This document shows positions 49,049-57,689 of a stretch of DNA of 64,000 nucleotides, one piece after another. Made by a program: the position numbers and the translations under genes. Source of the stretch: Caenibius tardaugens NBRC 16725 (lineage in GTDB: Bacteria > Pseudomonadota > Alphaproteobacteria > Sphingomonadales > Sphingomonadaceae); contig NZ_CP034179.1 of the NCBI RefSeq assembly GCF_003860345.1, forward strand, positions 310,001-374,000, read 5' to 3'. Every line of letters begins with the position of its first letter. Positions within the stretch are counted from its first letter, which is position 1. The notes under the pieces are model-generated. The model was not told the DNA's origin and did not search any database. It saw only the letters and a program-made list of their open reading frames with translations.

Positions 49049-52000
49049 TTACTGCGTGGGCTGCAATTCCGGCTTGTGCGCCGCCAGCACTTCGGGCGCA
49101 ATCGGCAACAGCACGGGCGCATGGGTGTAGAGCACCGCCGCACGCACGGCGCGGCCGGGATAGATCGCTTCCAGCGCGGCGGCATAGGCGGCCATCTGGC
49201 GCAATGTGCCCAGGGGAATGGTGCTGGCATCCTCGGGCGGGCGGCGGGTCGTCTTGAAATCAACAAATGTGACCGTGTCGCCCGTCACCAGAAGCCGGTC
49301 GATCGTGCCCGCGATCACCTGCCCGCCCACAGTGGCTGCAATCGGCACTTCGGCCAGGGCATCCGATGCCATCGCCCGGCCCCATTCGGGCATCGCCAGC
49401 ACCGCCAGCGCGGAATCGAGCATGGCGCGCCGGGCCGCATCGTCGACATCGCCCGCATGGGTGGCCAGCCAGCGTTCCCCCGCCGCAACGCGGGCGTCCT
49501 CGGGCAATTCGGGCAGCCGTTCGAGCAGGCGGTGTACCAGCACGCCGCGCCGCGCGGCATCGGCGCGGGTGCCCGGTGGGAATGGCGGATCGGCGGATTC
49601 ATCCTCCCCCGCCGCCGAAGGGGCCAGCGGGCGTGGCGGGCGCGGTTCGGGGCCGACCGCCTGCACCGCCCAATCGGGCAAGGCCGGACGTGCGGGCATG
49701 GCGGGGTTACCCTCACCCACCCCGGCAGCCCCGTGCGGTACCGGCGGCGGCAGAACGCCCCATTCGCGCCGCGTGCCCCAGACCGGATCGGGCACCGGCT
49801 CGGTCTCGAACAGCGGGGCCAATTGCGCAAACCAGCTATCCGGCGCAGGGGCACCCCGATCGCGCGGCCCCAGCGATCCGGCGATAAACAGCGCCTCTTC
49901 CGCCCGCGTCATCGCAACATAGAGCAGACGCCAGTGTTCCTCGCGTTCTTCGCGCAGCAGCCGCGCCTCGGCTGCGGCCACCGGGCCGACTTTCTGATCC
50001 TTCACCAGCCCGGGCAACGGCACCGCGCGCACTTTGCCGCCGCCGGGCGGCACGTCGTCCAGCGTGACCCCGCGCACCAGACTGGTATCGGGATTGCCCG
50101 CCGCATCGGCCAGAATGACAATCGGCGCCTGCAAGCCCTTGGACCCATGGACGGTCATCACTCGGACCATATGGTTCGCGGAATCCGCCTCGCGCTTCAG
50201 TTCGCCGTCGCTGACATCGAACCACTGGATAAAGCCCTGCAAGCTGGGCGTATGCGCGCTGGCATAGGCATGGGCGGCGTTCAGCAGTTCGTCGATCGGG
50301 TCGTTCGCCTCGCCCCCCAGCCGCGCCACCAAATTGCGCCGCCCCTGCCACGGGCCGAGCAGAATCCAGTGCAGCAGCGCCTGCGGCGGTTCGAAATCGG
50401 CCCGGGCCAGAAGTTCGAGCAGCCCGGCCAGCGTGGCCCGCACATCGGCATGGGTGGAGGCGCGCAGATGGTCCCACAGCGCGATCCCTTTGGGTCGCCA
50501 TGCATGGTCGAGCAATTGCTGCTGGCTCCACCCGATCAGCGGGGAAACGAGCAGATTGGCGAGATTGAGATCGTCCAGCGGCTGCGCAGCGAAACGGATC
50601 GCGGCCATCAGGTCCTTCACCGCCAGCGGCGCGCCCAGCCGCAGCCGGTCCACCCCGGCCACCGGCACACCCGCCGCATGCAGGCGCGCGACAATCAGCC
50701 CGGCCAGTTCCTTGCGCTTGCGCACCAGCACCATGACATCGCCCGGCCCGGCATTGCGATGGCCGCCTTTGACCAGCGGGAAGCCGTTATCCATCCACAA
50801 CCGCACCTGCCGCGCAATCCGGTCGGCCAATTGCCGATCGGGCCGCGACAGCCAGCCTTCCGCGCCTTCATCGCCAGCCTCGGGTTCATCGCCCGGCCCA
50901 CTGTTGTCACCGCTATCGTCGTCGCCATCCGCCTGCGCCCCGACAGCGGGCCACAGCGCCACGAGGCCGGGCCGGTCCTGCCCCACGTGCGGTTCCGCCC
51001 GATCTTTCAGACCGAACCGTTCCCAGCCGATCCGGTCAATCGCGGCATCGACGAATTCCAGCACTTGCGCCGATGTGCGGAAGGATGCGCCCAGCCCGTA
51101 TTCCTGCAGCCTGCGGGGCTGGTGCCGGTCGCGCAAGTCGGCCGCGTTGTCCGCCGCATGCGCCATCTCGCGCTTCACCCGCTGACGCGCCGCTTCGAAG
51201 TTTTCCGGGCTGGTCCCCTGAAAACGGAAAATCGCCTGCTTGTAATCGCCCACGGTGAAGACCGTGCGCATCATGCCGTCACGCGCGCCCTCGCCCGTGA
51301 AATAGTCATCGATCAGCGCATGGATGATCGCCCATTGTTCGGCATTGGTATCCTGCGCCTCGTCAATCAGCACATGGTCGAACCGGCGATCCAGCTTGTA
51401 GCGAATCCAGTCGGCCATATCGCTACGCCGCAAAAGCGCGGCTGCGCGGCGGATCTGGTCATCGAAATCGACGAAGCCCTCACGCGTTTTCGCCTCGTCC
51501 CACGCCAGCGCGAAAGTACGGCCGAGAGTGAGCGCCGGGGCGAGAAAATCGGCAAGGTCCACCAGCGCCAGCATATCGCGCACGCGCTGCACGCTATCGG
51601 CCACGCGCGCGACATGGCCGGGATAGCCGGGATCGACTTTTTCCTGCGCGGCCCACGCCCGCAATTTACCCGCCTGCGTGTGGAACACCGCATAAAGATC
51701 GCCGATGCGTTCGAGCCGTGCAGGCGGATCGGCGGCCAGCCAATCGGCAATCACCGCCGCGTTTTCCTGCCCGGTCTTGGCTGACCAGCCCTGATTGGCG
51801 GCGAGGCAAGCGCGCAGGGATTGCACATCGAATGCCGCATCGGTGCACAGCACCGCCACATCAGCGGCACTGGCATCGCTGGCGATGCCCAGCGCGCGGC
51901 AGATGCGCGGGCGCAAGGGCGGCTGCCATGCCCCTTCGCCAAACCACAGATCCCCCGCCGCCGCGCATTGCATCAACCAGCCCTGCACCGCATCGGGGCC

Positions 52001-52564
52001 TTTGAGCAGGCTCATCGTTTCAATCGCGGACAGGGTTTCCATGTCGCCCTGCCGCTGCGCCTCCAGCAGCATTTCCGACAGAACCTCGCGCGCCAGCAGT
52101 TCGCGTTCGCGATCTTCCATCGCGCGCGATCCCGGCGTCAGGCCCGCTTCTGCCGGGAAGGTCGCCAATAGCCATTGGGCAAAGGCATGGATCGTATCGA
52201 TCCGCAGCCCGCCACCGGGGCAATCGAGCACGCTGGCGAACAGGGTCCGCGCCCGGGCCCGCGTTTCGGGGCCATTGTCCGCGCCAATCGCGGCAAGATC
52301 GGTGCCCAGCGCCGGGTCGCTCATCCGCACCCAGTTGGCCAGCACTTCGTTGACGCGCACCGCCATTTCCGCCGCGCCCGCCTTGGTGAATGTGAGGCAG
52401 AGGATTTGCGAAGGCTGCACCCCCTGTTGCAACAGCAGGCGCAACACCCGTGCGGAGAGGACCTGCGTCTTGCCCGTTCCGGCAGAAGCCGACAACCACA
52501 CGCTTTCCCCCGGATCGACGGCCAGCTTCTGATTGCCATGCAGCGGGAAGACCTTGCCGCTCAT
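49049..52564 (-). CDS. addA: double-strand-break repair helicase-nuclease AddA
   Basis: An 1171-residue UvrD-type helicase. Walker A is SASAGTGKTQVL at about residue 25. Helicase motifs include CLTFTKAGAAEM and VLIDEAQDTN, the latter with DEAQ as motif II. The C-terminal PD-(D/E)XK nuclease shows GTIDRLL and TFVDFKTTRR. With AddB it resects DNA ends for RecA loading. The start at 52564 overlaps the addB stop in ATGA. No LexA box was seen in front of this unit. Confidence 0.97.
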   Translation of the reverse strand: MSGKVFPLHGNQKLAVDPGESVWLSASAGTGKTQVLSARVLRLLLQQGVQPSQILCLTFTKAGAAEMAVRVNEVLANWVRMSDPALGTDLAAIGADNGPETRARARTLFASVLDCPGGGLRIDTIHAFAQWLLATFPAEAGLTPGSRAMEDRERELLAREVLSEMLLEAQRQGDMETLSAIETMSLLKGPDAVQGWLMQCAAAGDLWFGEGAWQPPLRPRICRALGIASDASAADVAVLCTDAAFDVQSLRACLAANQGWSAKTGQENAAVIADWLAADPPARLERIGDLYAVFHTQAGKLRAWAAQEKVDPGYPGHVARVADSVQRVRDMLALVDLADFLAPALTLGRTFALAWDEAKTREGFVDFDDQIRRAAALLRRSDMADWIRYKLDRRFDHVLIDEAQDTNAEQWAIIHALIDDYFTGEGARDGMMRTVFTVGDYKQAIFRFQGTSPENFEAARQRVKREMAHAADNAADLRDRHQPRRLQEYGLGASFRTSAQVLEFVDAAIDRIGWERFGLKDRAEPHVGQDRPGLVALWPAVGAQADGDDDSGDNSGPGDEPEAGDEGAEGWLSRPDRQLADRIARQVRLWMDNGFPLVKGGHRNAGPGDVMVLVRKRKELAGLIVARLHAAGVPVAGVDRLRLGAPLAVKDLMAAIRFAAQPLDDLNLANLLVSPLIGWSQQQLLDHAWRPKGIALWDHLRASTHADVRATLAGLLELLARADFEPPQALLHWILLGPWQGRRNLVARLGGEANDPIDELLNAAHAYASAHTPSLQGFIQWFDVSDGELKREADSANHMVRVMTVHGSKGLQAPIVILADAAGNPDTSLVRGVTLDDVPPGGGKVRAVPLPGLVKDQKVGPVAAAEARLLREEREEHWRLLYVAMTRAEEALFIAGSLGPRDRGAPAPDSWFAQLAPLFETEPVPDPVWGTRREWGVLPPPVPHGAAGVGEGNPAMPARPALPDWAVQAVGPEPRPPRPLAPSAAGEDESADPPFPPGTRADAARRGVLVHRLLERLPELPEDARVAAGERWLATHAGDVDDAARRAMLDSALAVLAMPEWGRAMASDALAEVPIAATVGGQVIAGTIDRLLVTGDTVTFVDFKTTRRPPEDASTIPLGTLRQMAAYAAALEAIYPGRAVRAAVLYTHAPVLLPIAPEVLAAHKPELQPTQ

Positions 52565-55560
52565 TCCCCCGTCTCCGCATCGCCGGCAAGCGCCTGCCAT
52601 TCGTCCAGCCGCATCAACTGGTCGTAATCGGCATAGCCGGGATAATCGGGATTGAGCCGCGCGGTGAACGGGTCATCCCCCTTGATCCAGCGGCTGATGG
52701 CGTCGCGCAGAAAGCCCATGGTCACATCAAGGTATTCTTCGCGTTTCAAGCCCTTGCTACGGCCTTCTGCGATCCGTTCCACCCGATAGCCAAAGCCCGT
52801 TTCGCTTTTGGCGTGCTTGCCGAACGACCAGTATTCGAAATGGCTCGGCTCGCCCGTGGCCTTGGGAATGCCGCCGGCCTGCGCCATCAGGCCGATCAAG
52901 CCCAGTTGCAGGGCATAGCCCTTGATCACCATTCCGGCGGAAGGCGGGCTACCGGTCTTGTAATCGACAATCGCCAGTTCGCCATTGGCCAGCCGGTCGA
53001 TCCGGTCGGCCCGGCCATGGATGCGCACGCCATCGACCACCATTTCGCCATCCGCCTCGATCGCCACGATTTCCCGATCGGGCAGACGTGCGATTTCCGC
53101 TGCGATCCAGTCCAACGCGGCCAGGAGGCGCGGCCGCCACAGCCCCCGCATCAGCGGATGGGCGTTTTCTTCATCCAGCACGCGTTCGGCAATCGGGCGC
53201 AAGTCCCCGCCCTGTTCGTGCCATTCCTGCAGGATACGGTGCGCCACAGTGCCCTGCCATGCAGGCGAAGGCGCGGCATCCAGCGCATCGAGACTGCGCA
53301 GCCGCAGGATCGCGCTGGCATAGAACTGGTAGGGATCCCCGCGCAGCCGGTCGAGCGCGGTCACCGCCAGCGCGACATCGCGCTGTTCGGCCCCCGGCCT
53401 CGGTTCGGGGCGTTCGTAACGCGGTGCGGGATCGGCATGGTCCAACGCCCGCGCCAAGGCCACCATGCCCTGTTCCTGATGCGCGGCCAGCAGGTCTTCG
53501 CCCAGCAGTGCACGCACCCGCAGCAAAAACCGTGACGGGATCGCGGGCCCTTGTCCGTCGCGCTGCGCCCGGCTCAACACCACGGCGGGCGCACCCAGCG
53601 CCCCGGCAAGATCGTGCGCGGCCAGCCCGATCCGGAAATCCGCCCCCGGCACGCCCAGCGCGCGCAGCACGGCGGGCGGCAACAGCGGGTCCGGCCCCGG
53701 CGGCTGCGGCCAGCTGCCTTCGTTCAGGCCTCCGCAGATCACCAGATCGGCACGGCTCATCCGCGATTCCAGCAAGCCGTAGATCGCCACGCGGGGATGG
53801 CCGCCATAAGGCGGGCGCACCGCCACCTTGTCCATCGCATCGCGCAGCACCGCAGGCAGGGCCAGCGGTTCCAGCATGGTACCGACCTCGTCCGCGCGGG
53901 CGCGCAAGTCTTCCACCAGCGCGGACAGCGCGCGGCCATCTTCCCGGCCCCACAGCGCCAGCCCGCACAAAGCCTCCCCCGCAGCGGCCAGGGCATCGAT
54001 CTGCGCAGCCAGCGGCAGGGGTTCGCCCGCATCCCCGGGCATCAAGGGGGCGAGGATCGCCGCGATCCCGTCCCACCACGCCTCTGCCCCGGCATCGCGG
54101 CGGGCCAGCGCGGCAACGCGGGCGCGCAATGACTCCAGCCCTTGTGGTGGACGCGGGCCACGCAGCCGCAATTCCAGCGCACGGGCGCGTTCCAGCCACA
54201 GGGCGCGGCCTTCCCCGCCACCGACCAGCGGATGCTGCAACAGGGCGCAAAGCGGCACAGGGGCGGCATGTTCGGCCATGACTTCGGCGAGAAGCAAGAG
54301 CACCCGGCCAGCCGGGGTCTGCGACAGCGCGCGCCCGGCGGTGTCGTCCGCCTCGATATGCCAGCGCCGCAGATGCGCGGTGACCCGCCCCGCCAGCCCG
54401 CGATCCGGGGTGACCAGCGCCACGCGCCGTTCGGGCACGTCCAGCGCCTCGCGCATCAGCAGGGCAATCGCCTGCGCTTCTTCTTCGGGATTGGCGCTTT
54501 CCATCAGGCGCACGCCCGACAGGCGGCGGCTTTCCGGCGGCAGCGATGCCCAGGCCGCGCTTGCCCGTGGCGGCAGGAACAGGCTCGAAATCGCATGGCT
54601 GCGTTCGGGCGGCGCTGCGCCCAACCCCGCGCGATGCCATGGGCGCACTTCGCTGCGCGCGATCCCCATGCGATTGAGCAACAGCTTCAGGTGATATTGC
54701 GGATGGGTGATCGCATCGTCACTGCCGAACGGCGGCCCGCCCGGCTCCACAGGGGCACCGGCACAGCCCAGTTCTTCCCACACGGCAGGATCGAGCGTCA
54801 GATCGAAATCGGGCAGGATCACCGCCCCGCGCGGGCTTTCCGACACGACCCGCAGCAGCCGCGCCAGCGCCGGGGCGGCACTGGTGACACCGGCGGCCAC
54901 CACCGGGGTTGCCGGGGGTGTTTCGGCCCAACGCCGCGCGGCATGGTCGAACAGGCGATTGCGCCGCGCCGCGGCATCCAGTTCGCCCCGTGCCTCCAGT
55001 TCGGCAAGCCAGCGGACCTGCACTCTCAGGAACAGCCGGGTCGATTCCGCCCAATGTGCCGCCTGTTCGCCGACAATGCCGATCACGGGTTCCTGCATCA
55101 GCGCTTCGGGCGCGATATCTTCCACCAGCAGGCGGTCCATCGTGCGGCACAGCTGTTCGGCCTGCCGCAGCAGCGCCGCCCCGCGCGGGGCATCGGCCCC
55201 GGCCTCTTCCGCAATCAATTGCGCCACGCGCAGCCAGCGACGTGTGGGATCGGCAGCGGGCGGGATATCCGCCCCCGCCCCGATCGGATCGAGCAGCGGC
55301 CCCAGCGTTTCATCGAGATCGAGATCGCCGACCACCGCCATGCGCGGCATCAGCAGCCCCGCCAGCCCCTGTTCACCCGCCAGCCGGATGAACGCCTCGC
55401 TCACCGTGCGGGCGGCGCGCTGGCTCGGCAGCAGCAGTGTCAGCCGGGCAAGCCCGATATCCTCCTCGCGATAACGCGGCAGCAGGCCCGCGACGAGCGC
55501 ATCGGCAAAACCCCGATGGGCGGCAATCGCGTAAACCTCGGGTCCGCTACGTTCAGCCAC
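52561..55560 (-). CDS. addB: double-strand-break repair protein AddB
   Basis: A 999-residue partner of AddA with an inactivated helicase-like N-terminal part (LLLPSQRAARTVSEAFIRLAG). The C-terminal nuclease domain carries a RecB-type motif (IHGRADRIDRLANGELAIVDYKTG, read as HGRADRIDRL then LAIVDYKTG). The start is a GTG at 55560, overlapping the murU stop by 8 bases; the much longer open frame upstream lies inside murU and is rejected. The addA start overlaps its stop. Confidence 0.93.
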   Translation of the reverse strand: MAERSGPEVYAIAAHRGFADALVAGLLPRYREEDIGLARLTLLLPSQRAARTVSEAFIRLAGEQGLAGLLMPRMAVVGDLDLDETLGPLLDPIGAGADIPPAADPTRRWLRVAQLIAEEAGADAPRGAALLRQAEQLCRTMDRLLVEDIAPEALMQEPVIGIVGEQAAHWAESTRLFLRVQVRWLAELEARGELDAAARRNRLFDHAARRWAETPPATPVVAAGVTSAAPALARLLRVVSESPRGAVILPDFDLTLDPAVWEELGCAGAPVEPGGPPFGSDDAITHPQYHLKLLLNRMGIARSEVRPWHRAGLGAAPPERSHAISSLFLPPRASAAWASLPPESRRLSGVRLMESANPEEEAQAIALLMREALDVPERRVALVTPDRGLAGRVTAHLRRWHIEADDTAGRALSQTPAGRVLLLLAEVMAEHAAPVPLCALLQHPLVGGGEGRALWLERARALELRLRGPRPPQGLESLRARVAALARRDAGAEAWWDGIAAILAPLMPGDAGEPLPLAAQIDALAAAGEALCGLALWGREDGRALSALVEDLRARADEVGTMLEPLALPAVLRDAMDKVAVRPPYGGHPRVAIYGLLESRMSRADLVICGGLNEGSWPQPPGPDPLLPPAVLRALGVPGADFRIGLAAHDLAGALGAPAVVLSRAQRDGQGPAIPSRFLLRVRALLGEDLLAAHQEQGMVALARALDHADPAPRYERPEPRPGAEQRDVALAVTALDRLRGDPYQFYASAILRLRSLDALDAAPSPAWQGTVAHRILQEWHEQGGDLRPIAERVLDEENAHPLMRGLWRPRLLAALDWIAAEIARLPDREIVAIEADGEMVVDGVRIHGRADRIDRLANGELAIVDYKTGSPPSAGMVIKGYALQLGLIGLMAQAGGIPKATGEPSHFEYWSFGKHAKSETGFGYRVERIAEGRSKGLKREEYLDVTMGFLRDAISRWIKGDDPFTARLNPDYPGYADYDQLMRLDEWQALAGDAETGE

Positions 55561-56269
55561 CGTTGACTGCGGCTTCAGTGGCGGCAACCGCAGCGGGGTC
55601 CCCCACTTCGTACCATTGGCCGGTAAAAGTCGTGCCGTAGAGCCGCCCATCGGCAATCGCCCGGTCCCACAACACGTTGGTGGAAAACGGCCCGGTGGGC
55701 GGGTCGCGCAGCAGCCGGTGTGAAACGAGCTGGATGCCGGTGTAGATGAACGGCGCAACCCGTTCCGCGCGGCGGCGGCTGACCCGGCCCAGCGGATCGA
55801 GATAGAAATCGCCCGATCCGCGATAATTGCGGGCACCGGCATGTGGCACCATCAGCAGCAGGGCATCCATCGTTGCCGGGTCCCACAATTGGGAAAGCTG
55901 GTGGAAGCAATCCTGCGGCCCTTCGAGCCAGAGATTATCGCTGTTGAGGCAGAAAAACGGATCGGGCAGCAATGGCTGCGCCTTGACCATGCCGCCCCCG
56001 GTTTCGAGCAGCAGGTCCCGCTCGTCCGAGATCACGCAATGCGGAGCCTGCCGCGCCAGCACATGCGCTTCCAACGAATCGGGCAGGTAGTGGACATTGA
56101 CCACCGCATTCGCGATGCCCGCGCTCGCCAGCCGGTCCAGCGCGTGATCGATCAACGGCTTGCCCGCCACTTTCACCATCGGCTTGGGCCGGGTGGAAGT
56201 CAGCGGGCGCATGCGTTTGCCGAGCCCGGCCGCCATGACCATCGCGGTATCGCTGGCGAGCGGTTTCAT
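55553..56269 (-). CDS. murU: N-acetylmuramate-1-phosphate uridylyltransferase MurU
   Basis: A 238-residue nucleotidyltransferase: MVMAAGLGKRMRPLTSTRPKPMVKVAGKP, with the pyrophosphorylase signature split as AAGLGKRMRPLT and KPMVKVAGKPLI, then FFCLNSDNLW. With AmgK it converts MurNAc to UDP-MurNAc and bypasses de novo MurA synthesis, the route known from Pseudomonas and Caulobacter. The start at 56269 overlaps the amgK stop. The pairing with amgK is the main evidence for this call over other sugar-phosphate nucleotidyltransferases. Confidence 0.9.
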   Translation of the reverse strand: MKPLASDTAMVMAAGLGKRMRPLTSTRPKPMVKVAGKPLIDHALDRLASAGIANAVVNVHYLPDSLEAHVLARQAPHCVISDERDLLLETGGGMVKAQPLLPDPFFCLNSDNLWLEGPQDCFHQLSQLWDPATMDALLLMVPHAGARNYRGSGDFYLDPLGRVSRRRAERVAPFIYTGIQLVSHRLLRDPPTGPFSTNVLWDRAIADGRLYGTTFTGQWYEVGDPAAVAATEAAVNGG

Positions 56270-57249
56270 ACCAGCCCGCCCCCGCGCCGTTCGCGCAGTT
56301 CCGCAGGAATGTTCGCATCGAACCACGCGGCCACGGGCGCCAGCGCCGGATGGGCCAGATCGCGCTCCATCGCGTCCCACACGCGCGGGATCATCGTGGG
56401 ATAGCGCGGTTTGCCATCGCGCTTCCACAAGCGGACGAAAATGCCGACAATCTTGGCGTTGCGCTGCGCACCCAGCCGGGCATAGTCCGCTTCGAAATCG
56501 GGGCCAGCGCCTGCTTGCGCGGCGTAGTAGTCCAGCATCGTGCGTTCCAGCGCGGGCGAGACATCGCGACGCGCATCCTGCAACAGCGAGACGAGATCGT
56601 AGGCCGGATGGCCGACCAGCGCATCCTGATAATCGATCAGGCCCTGCGCCCCGTCGGGCAGCATCATGATGTTTTCCGCATGATAATCGCGCAGCACGGT
56701 CACGCCCGGCGTCTGGCGTTCCAGCATCGGGGCCAGCGCTTCGTCCCACGCGGCGGTATAACCTTCCGCATCCACCGCGATTCCCGCCGCCGGGCAGAAC
56801 CATTCCGGCAGCAATGCGGCTTCGCGCTGATAGACTGCCATGTCGTAGGGATCGAACGGCCCGGGCGGCAGGCGGTGCAACGCCACCAGCGCATCGATCG
56901 CCGTGCGATAGGCGGCCACTTCATCCTGCGGCGCATCGTCGAGATGATCGCGCATCCGCACATCGCCAAAATCTTCCATCAGCACGAACCCGCGCGTGCC
57001 CTCTTCGGCGTAGATCGCGGGCGCCCGCAGCCCGTTATCGGTCAGCCAGTGGCCGACGTGGAGGAACGGCCCGGTGTCTTCTTCCGGCGGTGGGGCATCC
57101 ATCATCATCGCCGTGCGCGATCCATCCGCATCGCGAATGCGGAAATACCGCCGAAACGAGGCATCGCCGGGCAGCGGCTCTATCACACTGCCACCCCACC
57201 CTGCCCCAGCAAGGAATGAATTGATGCCGTCCGGCAAGCGTGTCGTCAT
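56266..57249 (-). CDS. amgK: anomeric MurNAc/GlcNAc kinase AmgK
   Basis: A 327-residue kinase of the aminoglycoside-phosphotransferase fold: GDASFRRYFRI (N-lobe), LMEDFGDVRMRD (hinge), VLRDYHAENIMML (catalytic loop, with Asp in DYHAEN) and GLIDYQDALVGHPAYDL (metal site). It phosphorylates the anomeric hydroxyl of recycled MurNAc and GlcNAc. It starts at 57249 within the tsaE stop and its own stop overlaps the murU start. Confidence 0.9.
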   Translation of the reverse strand: MTTRLPDGINSFLAGAGWGGSVIEPLPGDASFRRYFRIRDADGSRTAMMMDAPPPEEDTGPFLHVGHWLTDNGLRAPAIYAEEGTRGFVLMEDFGDVRMRDHLDDAPQDEVAAYRTAIDALVALHRLPPGPFDPYDMAVYQREAALLPEWFCPAAGIAVDAEGYTAAWDEALAPMLERQTPGVTVLRDYHAENIMMLPDGAQGLIDYQDALVGHPAYDLVSLLQDARRDVSPALERTMLDYYAAQAGAGPDFEADYARLGAQRNAKIVGIFVRLWKRDGKPRYPTMIPRVWDAMERDLAHPALAPVAAWFDANIPAELRERRGGGLV

Positions 57250-57689
57250 GGGCAGCGGTCTAGCCAATCGACACCCGGTTCGACAATGGCGATCCGCCCT
57301 TCTCCACCATGTTCCAGCCTGATCGACAAACAGGCCGGTTCATGCGCGAAGCCACCGGCGTGTTCCGGCCATTCCGCCAGCATCGCCGCGCCGTGGCGAT
57401 AATCGTCCAATCCCAGCTCCTCCACCTCTGCCGGGTCGTCCAGGCGATAGAAATCGGCATGGACCAGCGGCAGCCGCAACATGGGCGATTCGTATGACTC
57501 GATAATGGCAAAGCTGGGCGACGGCACTTCGCCCTGATGCCCCAGCGCGGCAATGATCGCGCGCGCCAGCGTGGTCTTGCCCGCGCCCAGACCGCCCGAC
57601 AGCGCCACCACATCGCCCGGCCGCAACCGCTCGGCAATGGCCCCGCCGAACCGCTCCATCGCCGCAAGATCGGGCAGATCGCGCGTCAT
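57246..57689 (-). CDS. tsaE: tRNA t6A biosynthesis ATPase TsaE
   Basis: A 147-residue P-loop protein with SGGLGAGKTTLARAII and the family SPSFAIIESYES and HADFYRLDDPAE motifs. It supports TsaB-TsaD in making threonylcarbamoyl-adenosine at tRNA position 37. The ATG at 57689 overlaps the divL stop by four bases and the gene's stop overlaps the amgK start. Confidence 0.95.
   Translation of the reverse strand: MTRDLPDLAAMERFGGAIAERLRPGDVVALSGGLGAGKTTLARAIIAALGHQGEVPSPSFAIIESYESPMLRLPLVHADFYRLDDPAEVEELGLDDYRHGAAMLAEWPEHAGGFAHEPACLSIRLEHGGEGRIAIVEPGVDWLDRCP

Noticed and set aside
48980-51784. A 934-codon open frame antisense to addA.
   Set aside because: Shadow of addA; composition is that of a GC-rich antisense frame.
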